Assembly (NCBI GenBank): GCA_015075105.1
Contig: JABTUZ010000002.1
Location: 1,102,001-1,166,000, forward strand
DNA: 64,000 bases
Direction: 5' to 3'
DNA from: Leptospiraceae bacterium
GTDB taxonomy: Bacteria > Spirochaetota > Leptospiria > Leptospirales > Leptospiraceae
Part shown: positions 39,492 to 48,872 of the stretch, piece after piece
Numbering within the stretch: position 1 is the stretch's first letter
Layout of the letters: each line of letters starts with the position of its first letter
Notes under the pieces: generated by a model
The model's database searches: none
What the model was told of the DNA's origin: nothing
The model's input: only the letters and a program-made list of their open reading frames with translations
Made by a program: the position numbers and the translations under genes

Positions 39492-41495
39492 TTAAATAAT
39501 CAAATCTACGATCTTATTCATTATCTGCATAAGATCAAAATCTTTTGGAGTAAAAATTTCTTTTATGCCGTCCTTTCTCAAAGAATCAAAATCAGACTCT
39601 GGGATAATCCCTCCCATCACTACAGGGATTTTTCCTTCTGCTTTATAATGCCTCAACTCATCAATAATTTGTTTTGCAATCTCTTTATGAGATCCGGAAA
39701 GAATAGACAGCCCAATCACATCGGCATTTTCTTCTACTGCGCTTTGAACAATTTCTTCGGGCGTTAGGCGAATTCCTGAATAAATCACGTCAAACCCTGC
39801 GTGCTTTGCAGATATCGCTATCATCTCTGCACCATTGGAGTGACCATCGAGCCCTGGCTTTCCTACTACAATCTTTGGTCTATGTCCCTTAGTCTTTTGG
39901 AAATTAGAAACTTTTTCTCTGACCATTTCTACATTTGTATTTTCAAGACTCAATCTTTGACCCTCCACACCTGTAGGAGGTTGGTACACTCCGAATACTT
40001 TTCTAAGTACATCTGCCCACTCTCCTGTAGTAATCCTTGCCTTAGCACACTCAATAGATGCTTCCATCATGTTTTTATTTTCTCTTGCAGACTTTTCTAG
40101 ATTATCCAAAGCCTCTTTTGCTTTTTTTTCGTCTCTTTCCGTTTTAGTTTTTTTTAGTAAGTTTAAAGTAATTTCAGCAGAAGCAGAGTCCACTTTAAAA
40201 ATCCCACCATCAGAATCTGTGACTAAGGGTGAGGGGATTCCATCATTCCATTTATTTTTTCCGACTATGATTTGCTCACCGGCATTGATCTTGGACAATC
40301 TATCTGATTGAGATTTTACAAGACCTGATTTCATGTAACCTTTTTCAACTGCCTTGACCGCTCCACCCATTTCTAAAATCTTTTCTATTTCTTTGTAGGC
40401 TTCTTCTTTTAGGGACTTTACCTTGCTTTCAATAACTTTCGAGCCTTCAAAAATATCCGGGTATTCCAATAGATCGGTTTCGTAAGCCATAACTTGTTGG
40501 AGTCTTAAAGACCACTGTTGATCCCAAGGGCGTGGAAGCGATAGGGCTTCATTCCATGCGGGTAGTTGCAAAGCCCGACAACGAGAATCTCTGCTTAAAG
40601 TTACTCCCAGAGTTTCGAGTAAAATTCTCCATGCGTTATTCTCCGGCTGCTCTTCCGTTAATCCAAGTGAATTTACCTGAACACCATATCTGAAAATTCT
40701 AAACTTTGGGTTTTTTACTTTGTACCTGTCTCTTGTAATCTCATCCCACATTTCTCTAAACGCACGCATCTTGCACATTTCTTCTACAAACTTAATTCCT
40801 GCGTTTACAAAAAAAGAAATCCTACCCACACACCTTTCAAACTCTTCATCTGTAAAGCATCCCCTTTCTTTTATAGCATCTAAAATAGCAATAGCATTCG
40901 CCAAAGCAAAAGCCAATTCTTGAACAGGGCTTGCACCTGCTTCTTGAAGATGGTAAGAACAAATATTAGAAGGATTCCACTTGGGAATATTTTTCAGGCA
41001 ATACTCATACATATCTACGATGATTCTAATAGACTCATTCGGTGGGAAAATATACGTCCCTCTTGCAAGGTACTCTTTGATTATATCGTTTTGGGTAGTT
41101 CCTTCTAATTTTTCCAATGGGGTTCCTGTTTCTTCTGCAAGTGCAATATACAATGACAATAACCACATAGATGTGCCATTGATGGTCATAGAAGTGTTCA
41201 TCTCTCCAAGCGGAATACCCTCAAATAAAATACGAAAATCATCAATAGAGTTGATTGGAACTCCAACTTTTCCTATTTCCGGCTTGGAAATAGGGTGATC
41301 CGAGCTGTAACCACACTGAGTTGGCAAATCAAAGGCAATGGATAAGCCAGTTTGACCCTTGGCTAAGTTTTTTCTATATAACTCGTTTGAGGCTTTTGCG
41401 TTAGTATGCCCTGCATAAGTTCTAAATATCCAAGGCTTGTCTCTTACCTCATCGTTTTTATCGTTGTATATTTTGTGTGCCTGATTTTTTTCCAT
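39492..41495 (-). CDS. meaA: MeaA-type B12-dependent acyl-CoA mutase (ethylmalonyl/methylmalonyl-CoA mutase family)
   Basis: Start chosen at ATG 41,495 (MEKNQAHK) after AAAGGAC. 667 residues. N-terminal substrate-binding domain with FRTYAGHTNAKASN and SIAFDLPTQCGYSSD. C-terminal B12-binding domain carries GKPGLDGHSNGAEMIA (the D-x-H-x-x-G motif for cobalamin) followed by VIGLSILSGSH and VVMGGIIP. The length and the GHTNAKASN / TQCGY pattern are closer to MeaA (ethylmalonyl-CoA mutase) than to the larger methylmalonyl-CoA mutase. The substrate is inferred. It operates with MeaB. Confidence 0.85.
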   Translation of the reverse strand: MEKNQAHKIYNDKNDEVRDKPWIFRTYAGHTNAKASNELYRKNLAKGQTGLSIAFDLPTQCGYSSDHPISKPEIGKVGVPINSIDDFRILFEGIPLGEMNTSMTINGTSMWLLSLYIALAEETGTPLEKLEGTTQNDIIKEYLARGTYIFPPNESIRIIVDMYEYCLKNIPKWNPSNICSYHLQEAGASPVQELAFALANAIAILDAIKERGCFTDEEFERCVGRISFFVNAGIKFVEEMCKMRAFREMWDEITRDRYKVKNPKFRIFRYGVQVNSLGLTEEQPENNAWRILLETLGVTLSRDSRCRALQLPAWNEALSLPRPWDQQWSLRLQQVMAYETDLLEYPDIFEGSKVIESKVKSLKEEAYKEIEKILEMGGAVKAVEKGYMKSGLVKSQSDRLSKINAGEQIIVGKNKWNDGIPSPLVTDSDGGIFKVDSASAEITLNLLKKTKTERDEKKAKEALDNLEKSARENKNMMEASIECAKARITTGEWADVLRKVFGVYQPPTGVEGQRLSLENTNVEMVREKVSNFQKTKGHRPKIVVGKPGLDGHSNGAEMIAISAKHAGFDVIYSGIRLTPEEIVQSAVEENADVIGLSILSGSHKEIAKQIIDELRHYKAEGKIPVVMGGIIPESDFDSLRKDGIKEIFTPKDFDLMQIMNKIVDLII

Positions 41496-41677
41496 TTTTT
41501 GTCCTTTCAAAAGCAAAGATTAAAAACTTAACAGATAATTTCATCTAAATTTTTACTTTTGCTCTATAAATGCCGATTTTATAATAGAGACCAAACAAAA
41601 ACTTGGAACATAATTTATGAAAGCCTTGTTTTTTTTGGGGTAGTTAAAAAAATCAGCCGGTAAGCGCTAAAATTAAA

Positions 41678-42985
41678 ATGAATTTAGAAAGAAATACAAG
41701 AGAAAATCCTTTCAAAATTTTATCTTCCATACTGGCTTTATCCGTTATTGTTTTTATTTTTTTTACGTTAAAAGGAGATCCAAGTAACCCTGAAACATTT
41801 CAACACCTTTCTAATTTAAAGTCTGTTACCGAAGAAGGGTCTTTATTTTCTGCAACTGAACCAATCCCAATTTATACTCTATCTATAGTAAAAAAAATAT
41901 TCAGAGCAAATTACATTCCTATTTTTCGTACCATTTCAGTTTTTTTCTTTGCAATCTTTCTACACCTTTCTATGAAATTATTCGTCAAGGATAAATGGAA
42001 CTTAAATCATTATATCATACTTTATCTCGTTGCATTTTTGCCTTATATCAATTCTATTCCAGAAAAATATTTTGGAGAGTTAGTCTCTGCAATTGTTTTG
42101 ATTTCAATTTTTCTAACTTTTAAAATGGAATCTATTCTTGATATCATTTTATTTGTACTTCTTACCCTCTTAGCTTTTTTCTCCAACTTTATGACTTTTC
42201 TTTTTGGATATTCCGGTTTTGTAATCAAAGCCTCAATCCTCGGAGCAAGAAGAACAAAGGTTACTGTATTCTATAAAAGAAAAAATATACCTAAATTAAT
42301 TCTACTCGTTTATCTATCATTGTTTTTTTTAATATTGCTCACTCTCGGGGTGTTCGATTTTTTTGGAAAACATTCCTTTCATTTTATATTCCATTCATTT
42401 TTAGATCACTTACTTAGTTTTGGTATTTCACTTGGCATTGTATATGTCGGTCAATTTTTACTAAAGTCCGAAAAAGAATTAAACTCACCTGTAAGCACAG
42501 GAATACTCATAATTCTAATCGCAGTTTCAGGGATATACAACTTCAAAAAAGAAGGCTTCAATTTAAGTGAGTTGAACTTGCAAAAAAATGAAATCCATTC
42601 TCTAAAAATGAGAGGGGTTATTTCAAAAGCTGACCAAGTTTACTCAGACAAATTTCTTGCCGACTTCGCCTACTTTTATTCTAAGGAAAAATTAAAATAC
42701 CACAACCTTGAAGAAATGAAAGCAAATGATTTCCTTGTTGTCAATGGGATATGGACAAGCGACAGAAACCAGATAGGAAAACTTTTTCATTCCAATAAAC
42801 CTTTGTTTTATCCTTTAAGCTCTACCTCTGTTCTAATGAGAAAAGAGCTCATAGAAAAAATTCTACAATCAAAAGAAGAGCTTCCATTCAAAGGAAAATT
42901 ACAAAAAGTTTTAAACGAGTTTGAAAAACGAACTCCCTTTGATAATTTTAAATTTTCACTCTATTCTATTTTTAATACAAAGTAG
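41678..42985 (+). CDS. Multi-pass membrane protein, unknown
   Basis: 435 residues with about eight hydrophobic segments between residues 15 and 285, then a soluble C-terminal region (VLMRKELIEKILQSKEEL). No transporter motif seen. It is divergent from meaA; the next gene (methyltransferase) starts only 13 bases after it. A glycan or lipid-related membrane function is only a guess. Spirochaete-typical low-GC coding. Confidence 0.6.
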   Translation: MNLERNTRENPFKILSSILALSVIVFIFFTLKGDPSNPETFQHLSNLKSVTEEGSLFSATEPIPIYTLSIVKKIFRANYIPIFRTISVFFFAIFLHLSMKLFVKDKWNLNHYIILYLVAFLPYINSIPEKYFGELVSAIVLISIFLTFKMESILDIILFVLLTLLAFFSNFMTFLFGYSGFVIKASILGARRTKVTVFYKRKNIPKLILLVYLSLFFLILLTLGVFDFFGKHSFHFIFHSFLDHLLSFGISLGIVYVGQFLLKSEKELNSPVSTGILIILIAVSGIYNFKKEGFNLSELNLQKNEIHSLKMRGVISKADQVYSDKFLADFAYFYSKEKLKYHNLEEMKANDFLVVNGIWTSDRNQIGKLFHSNKPLFYPLSSTSVLMRKELIEKILQSKEELPFKGKLQKVLNEFEKRTPFDNFKFSLYSIFNTK

Positions 42986-42998
42986 AAAAACACAATCT

Positions 42999-43718
42999 AT
43001 GAAAGTGCCCGACAATCTGCTAAATTTCAAGAAATTCAGAAAATTATCACAAGCACAATCTTACGGCGATGCGTTAGGTGCAAATGGAAAGCAATTTGAT
43101 GTAAAATACTGGAGTGAAATCTATGGTAGTGGGGAAGATGTTGACGGAACTTTCAATGCAAAAGAGCACGCTCTCTATCTAAAATCCATTCTCAAATTAT
43201 TTGATATTCCTGTAAGATCATTGGCTGACTTTGGTTTCGGGAAAGGTTTCTTACTGCAAAGAATGATTCAAGCCTTCCAACCCGGAAGAGTATTTGCATT
43301 AGACACATCTAAGGAAATGGTAGAAAGATTAAAAAATTCTAAATGGATTCACACTACAAATATTGCGGTAAATTGCGGCACGATTCAATCCATAAACACT
43401 GAAATTATGAAATACGCTCCTTATGACCTAGGGATTTTTAACTCTGTTTTACAATACATCAAAAATGAAGATATAGAAATTGTTTTAGAAAAAATTTCCA
43501 AGATAACAAAATACCTGTATTTTAGCGTGCCAACAAAAAACGACTACACCCGAATGAAAAAAGAAATCTATTTTGAGGATCCTTACGCTTTCGCAAGAAC
43601 AAAAAATTTCTATATGAAAAAAATTTCTAAATTCTTCACTATTGTTTCATACAACTTACTTGAAAGCAAAGTCAATATCTCAGACAGCAATTTCAACGAT
43701 GAGATATTTCGATTTTAA
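42999..43718 (+). CDS. SAM-dependent methyltransferase-like protein
   Basis: I take the start at ATG 42,999 (MKVPDNLLNFKKF), the first after the previous gene; the frame opens 78 bases earlier inside it. 239 residues. Class I fold features: SLADFGFGKGFLLQRM (motif I-like), RVFALDTSKEMVERLK (acidic residue after strand 2), DLGIFNSVLQYI (motif IV). Substrate unknown. Neighbour of a membrane protein, possibly a coupled pair. Confidence 0.7.
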   Translation: MKVPDNLLNFKKFRKLSQAQSYGDALGANGKQFDVKYWSEIYGSGEDVDGTFNAKEHALYLKSILKLFDIPVRSLADFGFGKGFLLQRMIQAFQPGRVFALDTSKEMVERLKNSKWIHTTNIAVNCGTIQSINTEIMKYAPYDLGIFNSVLQYIKNEDIEIVLEKISKITKYLYFSVPTKNDYTRMKKEIYFEDPYAFARTKNFYMKKISKFFTIVSYNLLESKVNISDSNFNDEIFRF

Positions 43719-45193
43719 ATTTCAAAATTCTTTAATTTTCCAAGTCTGAACTTTTTTTGAATTTTTTCATTTGCTTCTTTTAATTTAGATTTATCCAAAA
43801 CTACTTCTACGCCATTCTCTAACTCTATCTTGATTAAATTATTTTCAGAATTCTGAATCATTTTCTCCATAGAAATTAAATCTCTTGGCTTTTGTTCGTT
43901 GACACTTACAACGATCTTCATAGTCGTATAGTGATACCCATTATTGGAATCATCAGGCAGTACTTGGGTTAATAAAATAATTTTCCCTGATTTTTCATTT
44001 TTGTGAATCCTATGATAATCATACAAATACAATAATTTTTTATCAATTCTTGATCTCCAATTATTTCCCCATTCTTGCAAAAGAAATTCAGACAACTCAA
44101 GAAAGATAAATCCATTTTGAATCGTATATAAAGGTTTTTTTCCTTGCGAATTGGAATAGGGAATCTGAACAGAATTGTAAGGAAAAGGCTTTAATGGCAA
44201 TGACACAATAAGCTCTTTTTTATCTCTGAGTATTTTTACGGGGATAGACCTTCCAAGTCGATTTCCAAATTCTTCACCTGTGTGAGCTATAAACGACAAA
44301 GACTGCTTCCCATAAAAAGGATGCTCAAAAAATCCTTTGGAATCAATTTTGAATTCTCCAAACTCCAAGATCACATCATTTATCTTTAAATTATTCCAAG
44401 CACCAGAGTAGGGGAATAGTTCTGCAACAAGAACACCGGATTTTTCTTTCTTCAATCCAAAATATTCTCTTGTTGCGTTATCAACTATCGGACGAAAACG
44501 AAACCCTTTAAAAGGAAATATTGTTTTTTGTGCTAAATTTTTCCCGCGAAGAAATTGACGCACCACAAGACCCGGTATTCCTTTCCCACTATTCTTACTC
44601 CCCGAAAACTCAGATACAATCCCAATAATTTTACTGTTGTGAATAATCAGCTCACCACTTCCGTCTAACTTCTCATTAGAATTAATTTCAAGTTGAGGTA
44701 GCTCTGTATTTCCCATGGAGTATGGTTCTATATCCATCCCTAGTATTTGTCCTCTTGCAGCTTGTATCACTCCCGAATTGTCCAACTGGCAAAATGTAGC
44801 CGAAACGTTCAAGGAAGAAATATTCTCAAAATCTATCGGCTTCAAATCATTAAAAAAATCTTTATCTTCTACTTCCAGCAAAGTCAAGTTAGACTCGTAG
44901 TCTATTTTTACGGGCTTTGCCTTAAAATAACTATAAGAAGAATATTTCTTCACTTCGATTAAAGTATAGTCAGAGATATAATTTGTAAGAACAATGATTT
45001 GTCCTTTTCCTATTACAGTACCTATAGCCCCTATAGTCTTGGGAGGCTTAGGTTGCCAAGGAGCCAAAAAATTATTTCTTTGGTAAGTCACTTTCACTTG
45101 AACGACACTTCTTTTTAAATTGTCCCGAAACGAGTCAGCGACTAAAGTATTAGAAATAGTAAAAACAAAAATAAATAGAATTTTATAAATCAT
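43715..45193 (-). CDS. Degenerate HtrA/DegP-like protein (likely inactive)
   Basis: 492 residues with an N-terminal signal peptide (MIYKILFIFVFTISNTLVA), a trypsin-like domain and a PDZ-like region near residue 250. The catalytic positions are altered: His in LTNAHVV is Ile73 (LTNYISD), the Asp equivalent is Asn in YESNLTLL, and the Ser in GNSGGP is lost (LDGSGEL). So it may be a binding or regulatory pseudoprotease. It is adjacent to, and codirectional with, an active paralogue with 3 bases between. The C-terminal part shares the pattern FIFLELSEFLLQEWGNNWR. Secreted/periplasmic. Confidence 0.8.
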   Translation of the reverse strand: MIYKILFIFVFTISNTLVADSFRDNLKRSVVQVKVTYQRNNFLAPWQPKPPKTIGAIGTVIGKGQIIVLTNYISDYTLIEVKKYSSYSYFKAKPVKIDYESNLTLLEVEDKDFFNDLKPIDFENISSLNVSATFCQLDNSGVIQAARGQILGMDIEPYSMGNTELPQLEINSNEKLDGSGELIIHNSKIIGIVSEFSGSKNSGKGIPGLVVRQFLRGKNLAQKTIFPFKGFRFRPIVDNATREYFGLKKEKSGVLVAELFPYSGAWNNLKINDVILEFGEFKIDSKGFFEHPFYGKQSLSFIAHTGEEFGNRLGRSIPVKILRDKKELIVSLPLKPFPYNSVQIPYSNSQGKKPLYTIQNGFIFLELSEFLLQEWGNNWRSRIDKKLLYLYDYHRIHKNEKSGKIILLTQVLPDDSNNGYHYTTMKIVVSVNEQKPRDLISMEKMIQNSENNLIKIELENGVEVVLDKSKLKEANEKIQKKFRLGKLKNFEI

Positions 45194-45196
45194 AGC

Positions 45197-46732
45197 TTAA
45201 TCTTCCAAATTATATACTTTACGAATCTGCGTATTTGCTTCTTCGACTTCTTTCTTGTTCAAAATAAGAGGAGTCTCAATATCTCTAAACTGAATTCTGA
45301 TAAATTTATCGGTTGTAGATTGACATATATTTTTTAAATCAGAAATATTTTTAATGAGTTTCCCGTTTACAGATTCTACGATCATATTCACAAAATAATC
45401 GGATGAACTATTAATCGGATGAGATAATTTTCTGTAGAGGACTACATCGCTTTCTACATCTCTATTCATATCGTCGTCTAAAAAATAAAAAAATCTATAG
45501 TGTAGTTGACTTCCTCCTTGCGTGTCTCCATTTTTGCTCCAAGCACTCAAAAGATTTCGAGATACATTTTGAAATACAAGTCCCCCCAGAACAAAATAAT
45601 CAACAGAGTCCTCGTATGAATTTCTCATAAAATCAAAATCCACCATACGTTTTGCAGGGAAGCGAACGTTATGCTCCTTCCCATCTCTGAAAAACTTAAA
45701 AGAAATCATTTCACCGGAATGTTTATTGTCCACTACCTCAACAAAATCCACTCTGGAATCATGGTCCAACATTACAGTTCCATTATTGCCTATGGGCAGT
45801 TTATCAATTTCCAAAAGAAAGTCTCCCTTCTTTAGAAAATTTTCTGCGCTACCCCCTTTGAAAACTTTTGTAACAAACACTCCGGTATAATTATCAGGTA
45901 TTTTTTTATAAGCTCTAAGCGCACTACTGTAAGAATTAATTGTTCTCACTCCAAGCTCTACATACCCGTCATACTTCCCGTCTTTCACATCTTCTAAAAA
46001 ATATTTTATTACTGTAGTAGGAATTAAATAACCGATATTTTCTCCCTTAGACGCAACTTGAAAAGCCACACCAACCACTTTATTGTCTTGAATCGCAGGA
46101 CCTCCAGAATTTCCGGGATTTATCGCAGCATCCACTTGAATAACTAAATGGCTGTCAATCTCAGAATGGGAGTAGGTGGACTGATCTTTTCTGGATACGA
46201 TCCCCCGACTGACAGAAATTTTATCACCTCCCATGGGATAACCAACCACAATGATAGGCGAGTTAAGCTCAGGGATAGGACCGAATTCAAAAATATGCTC
46301 GTCTTCATAAAATTTAGAATCCTTTGCTTGAAGAATTGCGAGATCACAATCATGCCCGATATACTTCACATCTACCTCATACCATTCTGTCTGATTGTAC
46401 CTTTGCACTTGGATAAATTTCCCGTTAGACACAACGTGTGCGTTTGTAAGAATTTGATTATTCCCGATTAAAAACCCCGTCCCTGTGCTTCCCTTGGGAG
46501 GCTCTCTTAGCCATGGAGAGTAAAAGTCCAATCCTTGAGAATATACCCTGATTTGAACTACCCCTTTACGGATTTCTTCAAAATCTGACTTAGTTTGCGT
46601 AAAAATATTACCCGAAAAAAATACTTGTATAAAAACGAATATCCAAAAATGCGATACAAACCGATATTCTCTATGAAATAAATTATTAAAATTCAATTTA
46701 TTCTCCTGTAAATTCAAAGATATTTTTGACAA
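45197..46732 (-). CDS. HtrA/DegP-like periplasmic serine protease
   Basis: 511 residues. N-terminal hydrophobic segment (HFWIFVFIQVFFSGNIF, residues ~28-45) for export. Catalytic triad seen at His99 (LTNAHVV), Asp130 (HDCDLAIL) and Ser209 (NPGNSGGPA). A PDZ-like region near residue 270 (GVFVTKVFKGGSAENFLKKG). C-terminal part ends similarly to the degenerate paralogue. A stress-type periplasmic protease is expected. The pair with an inactive copy suggests a complex or division of labour. Confidence 0.85.
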   Translation of the reverse strand: MSKISLNLQENKLNFNNLFHREYRFVSHFWIFVFIQVFFSGNIFTQTKSDFEEIRKGVVQIRVYSQGLDFYSPWLREPPKGSTGTGFLIGNNQILTNAHVVSNGKFIQVQRYNQTEWYEVDVKYIGHDCDLAILQAKDSKFYEDEHIFEFGPIPELNSPIIVVGYPMGGDKISVSRGIVSRKDQSTYSHSEIDSHLVIQVDAAINPGNSGGPAIQDNKVVGVAFQVASKGENIGYLIPTTVIKYFLEDVKDGKYDGYVELGVRTINSYSSALRAYKKIPDNYTGVFVTKVFKGGSAENFLKKGDFLLEIDKLPIGNNGTVMLDHDSRVDFVEVVDNKHSGEMISFKFFRDGKEHNVRFPAKRMVDFDFMRNSYEDSVDYFVLGGLVFQNVSRNLLSAWSKNGDTQGGSQLHYRFFYFLDDDMNRDVESDVVLYRKLSHPINSSSDYFVNMIVESVNGKLIKNISDLKNICQSTTDKFIRIQFRDIETPLILNKKEVEEANTQIRKVYNLED

Positions 46733-46752
46733 ATTAAAAAACCATTTAAAAA

Positions 46753-47889
46753 ATGTCGATTATAGTTATTGGAGAACCGAAAAGTTTGATTTATATTTTT
46801 CTTGCAATCTGTGTGATTTTCGTAAGCACCATGGTAATAATGAGAAGACCTCTGACTTCCGCAAAATTCACATTTACAATATTTGCAAGTTTTCTATCTC
46901 TCTGGAATATCAACGAAAGTTTGTCCTTATTGCTTTCAGATGAAGGAAAATACTTTTCTCAATCTAAAGACATTTTAGAAATACTCACATTTTTTTTCTT
47001 GGCTCTGTTTTCACTCAATTTTCCTTTTTACAGAAGAAGAGATACTGTGCCCTCCTACTATATCTCTTTGCTTTTGGGAATCGGACTTACGCTGATATTT
47101 TTTACTATTTATCAAAATTTCAGTAAAAGTCAACCTATCGAAAAAGAAGCCAAATCTATCTTGACAAATGCATATCTATGCGCTTCGTTCCTTTTTGTAA
47201 TAGCAATATCTTTTTTCAAAATCAACAAATCATTTCAAAGACTTAAAAGTTTTTTTATACATATCCTCATTCTTTTTGTATCAATACTCGTATTCATAAA
47301 CCTATTTGATTCTTTTTTCCCCGGATACTTCTTCGATAAACACAACAGTGGGTTAAAAGTATCGGTAGTAAATGTATTTTTCTTTTCCACAGTATTTTAC
47401 TTTTTAGTCTATTTCAAATTCTGGGAATTCTATCCCGGAATATTCAGCGTTTTCTATTCACGAGAGTTTTCTACAAAAATCATGGAAAGAATAGCATCTG
47501 CTACACCGGAAGGAGCTAAATTTTTAAAAGACGAACTCTGGAAAGCAAACCTCGATGAAGGCTGGAACAACTTCATCGACAACTTTTGGTTCAATATTAT
47601 AATTGATGAAACATTAGACAACGCAGTAGAGCATGGTGGAAGAAGAATAATGGACGATATTACTGTGCAAGTCTATCAAACAAAGAGCTTTCTCGATTTC
47701 TATATAGTTGACCGAGGAAAAGGATTTGATCCTACCAGTGTCCCAAACCCTGCAAGAGAAGATAGAAAGTCCATCCCTTCAGGAAGAGGTATCCACATAA
47801 TGAAAAAACTATTCAATGTGCGTTGGAATTTTCTTGGAAACGGAATACGTGTTAGAATAAAAAAAGACGATAAAATCGAACTCGATTAG
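46753..47889 (+). CDS. Membrane protein with C-terminal RsbW-like ATPase domain
   Basis: 378 residues: about seven membrane segments (residues ~10-230), then a cytoplasmic HATPase_c_2 domain with [14 protein letters not shown] (N-box, ~residues 290-303), DRGKGFDP (G1) and [10 protein letters not shown] (G2). Such domains act as anti-sigma/anti-antagonist kinases or histidine-kinase-like ATPases lacking a His domain. It may communicate with STAS/PP2C systems, and a PP2C phosphatase of that kind is present nearby (truncated). It overlaps apt tail-to-tail by 4 bases. Confidence 0.75.
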   Translation: MSIIVIGEPKSLIYIFLAICVIFVSTMVIMRRPLTSAKFTFTIFASFLSLWNINESLSLLLSDEGKYFSQSKDILEILTFFFLALFSLNFPFYRRRDTVPSYYISLLLGIGLTLIFFTIYQNFSKSQPIEKEAKSILTNAYLCASFLFVIAISFFKINKSFQRLKSFFIHILILFVSILVFINLFDSFFPGYFFDKHNSGLKVSVVNVFFFSTVFYFLVYFKFWEFYPGIFSVFYSREFSTKIMERIASATPEGAKFLKDELWKANLDEGWNNFIDNFWFNIIIDETLDNAVEHGGRRIMDDITVQVYQTKSFLDFYIVDRGKGFDPTSVPNPAREDRKSIPSGRGIHIMKKLFNVRWNFLGNGIRVRIKKDDKIELD

Positions 47890-48419
47890 TGCCCTTCAAA
47901 TTCACATAACGCATATACGCTTATATTGGACTCAGATTCAATTTTCTTAACCCCACCAAGGTCAGGCAAATTAATAATTACTGCAGCCTCATGCACTTTC
48001 CCACCTAATTTCTGAATTAGTTTAACAGCAGCGCCTAACGTCCCACCTGTAGCGATCAGATCATCCATCAAAAGTACATTATCACCTTCCACAACTGCAT
48101 CTTTATGAATCTCGACTTGATCTGTCCCATACTCCAAGGCATACTCTTCTGCAATAGTTTCTGCCGGGAGTTTCCCTTTTTTTCTAATAGGAACAAACCC
48201 AACACCCAATTGAAATGCTACAGCAGCCGCAGGTATAAAACCTCTCGCTTCTATTCCTGCCACTTTTGTGATTCCCTTATTCTGGTATCTTGCGACGAAA
48301 CTACCTATTATTAGGCGAAGTCCTTCCGGATCAATGAGTAGAGAAGTAATGTCTCTAAACATTACTCCAGGCTTTGGCCAATCAGGTATAGTTCTGATTT
48401 TAGATTTTACTATGGACAT
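47886..48419 (-). CDS. apt: Adenine phosphoribosyltransferase
   Basis: Start chosen at ATG 48,419 ([19 protein letters not shown]); a TTG four codons upstream is possible. 177 residues, normal for Apt. PRPP-binding loop [34 protein letters not shown] is the Apt N-terminal signature. It salvages adenine with PRPP to AMP. Short gap to the RM island region upstream. No regulatory site noticed. Confidence 0.95.
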   Translation of the reverse strand: MSIVKSKIRTIPDWPKPGVMFRDITSLLIDPEGLRLIIGSFVARYQNKGITKVAGIEARGFIPAAAVAFQLGVGFVPIRKKGKLPAETIAEEYALEYGTDQVEIHKDAVVEGDNVLLMDDLIATGGTLGAAVKLIQKLGGKVHEAAVIINLPDLGGVKKIESESNISVYALCEFEGH

Positions 48420-48504
48420 AATTTTTTCCAATCCTTGGGGTGTTTCCTAAAAGTTTATTTATTCAATCTTTGTCAAGAAGAAAGTCTGAAACAAAATTTG
48501 TAGG

Positions 48505-48648
48505 ATTGAAGGATTGACAAGATATGAAGTATTATTAAAACACTTGGCACAAGCTAAAAATTATATAGTGACTTATGACTTTCCAATAGGTTTGCTTATT
48601 AATTTTTGAGCGATTAGTCTGCAATTCAAAAAAATCATAGTTCAGACA
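48505..48648 (+). pseudogene. GxxExxY-family remnant (before res)
   Basis: Reading on the plus strand gives a fragment: GLTRYEVLLKHLAQAKNYIV followed by TYDFPIGLLINF, then TGA, then AISLQFKKI. This is the C-terminal part of GxxExxY proteins (…GLLINFG…L.FKR), broken by a stop where Gly is expected. It ends at the sequence AAAAATCATAGTTCAGAC, shared with the start region after the second remnant. So the res gene is bracketed by decayed copies of this gene. Confidence 0.6.
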
Positions 48649-48872
48649 TTAAATTCTATAAGGCTTCCAGCTTCGTTAAGATTGTAAAGGAATTGAAAAA
48701 CCATTGACAAAAAGAAATAAAAGGCGATAATGATGAAAAAGGTGTTCAGTGATTTCTTAGATGAAATAGTTTGAGAAAAAAGAAAAGCCTAAGAAGCCAT
48801 TGAAGAAAAAACTTGCCTACTTTGCCTAATCTCTTTCTATAGCTTGAATAATTAAAATAAACTTAGATACTT
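48649..48872. other. Non-coding gap before res
   Basis: About 220 bases between the GxxExxY remnant and res. Only stop-ridden frames are present (short Lys-rich pieces such as GTTTGAGAAAAAAGAAAAGC). Promoter for res is likely here; I found no clear -35/-10. No RNA gene seen. Confidence 0.45.
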
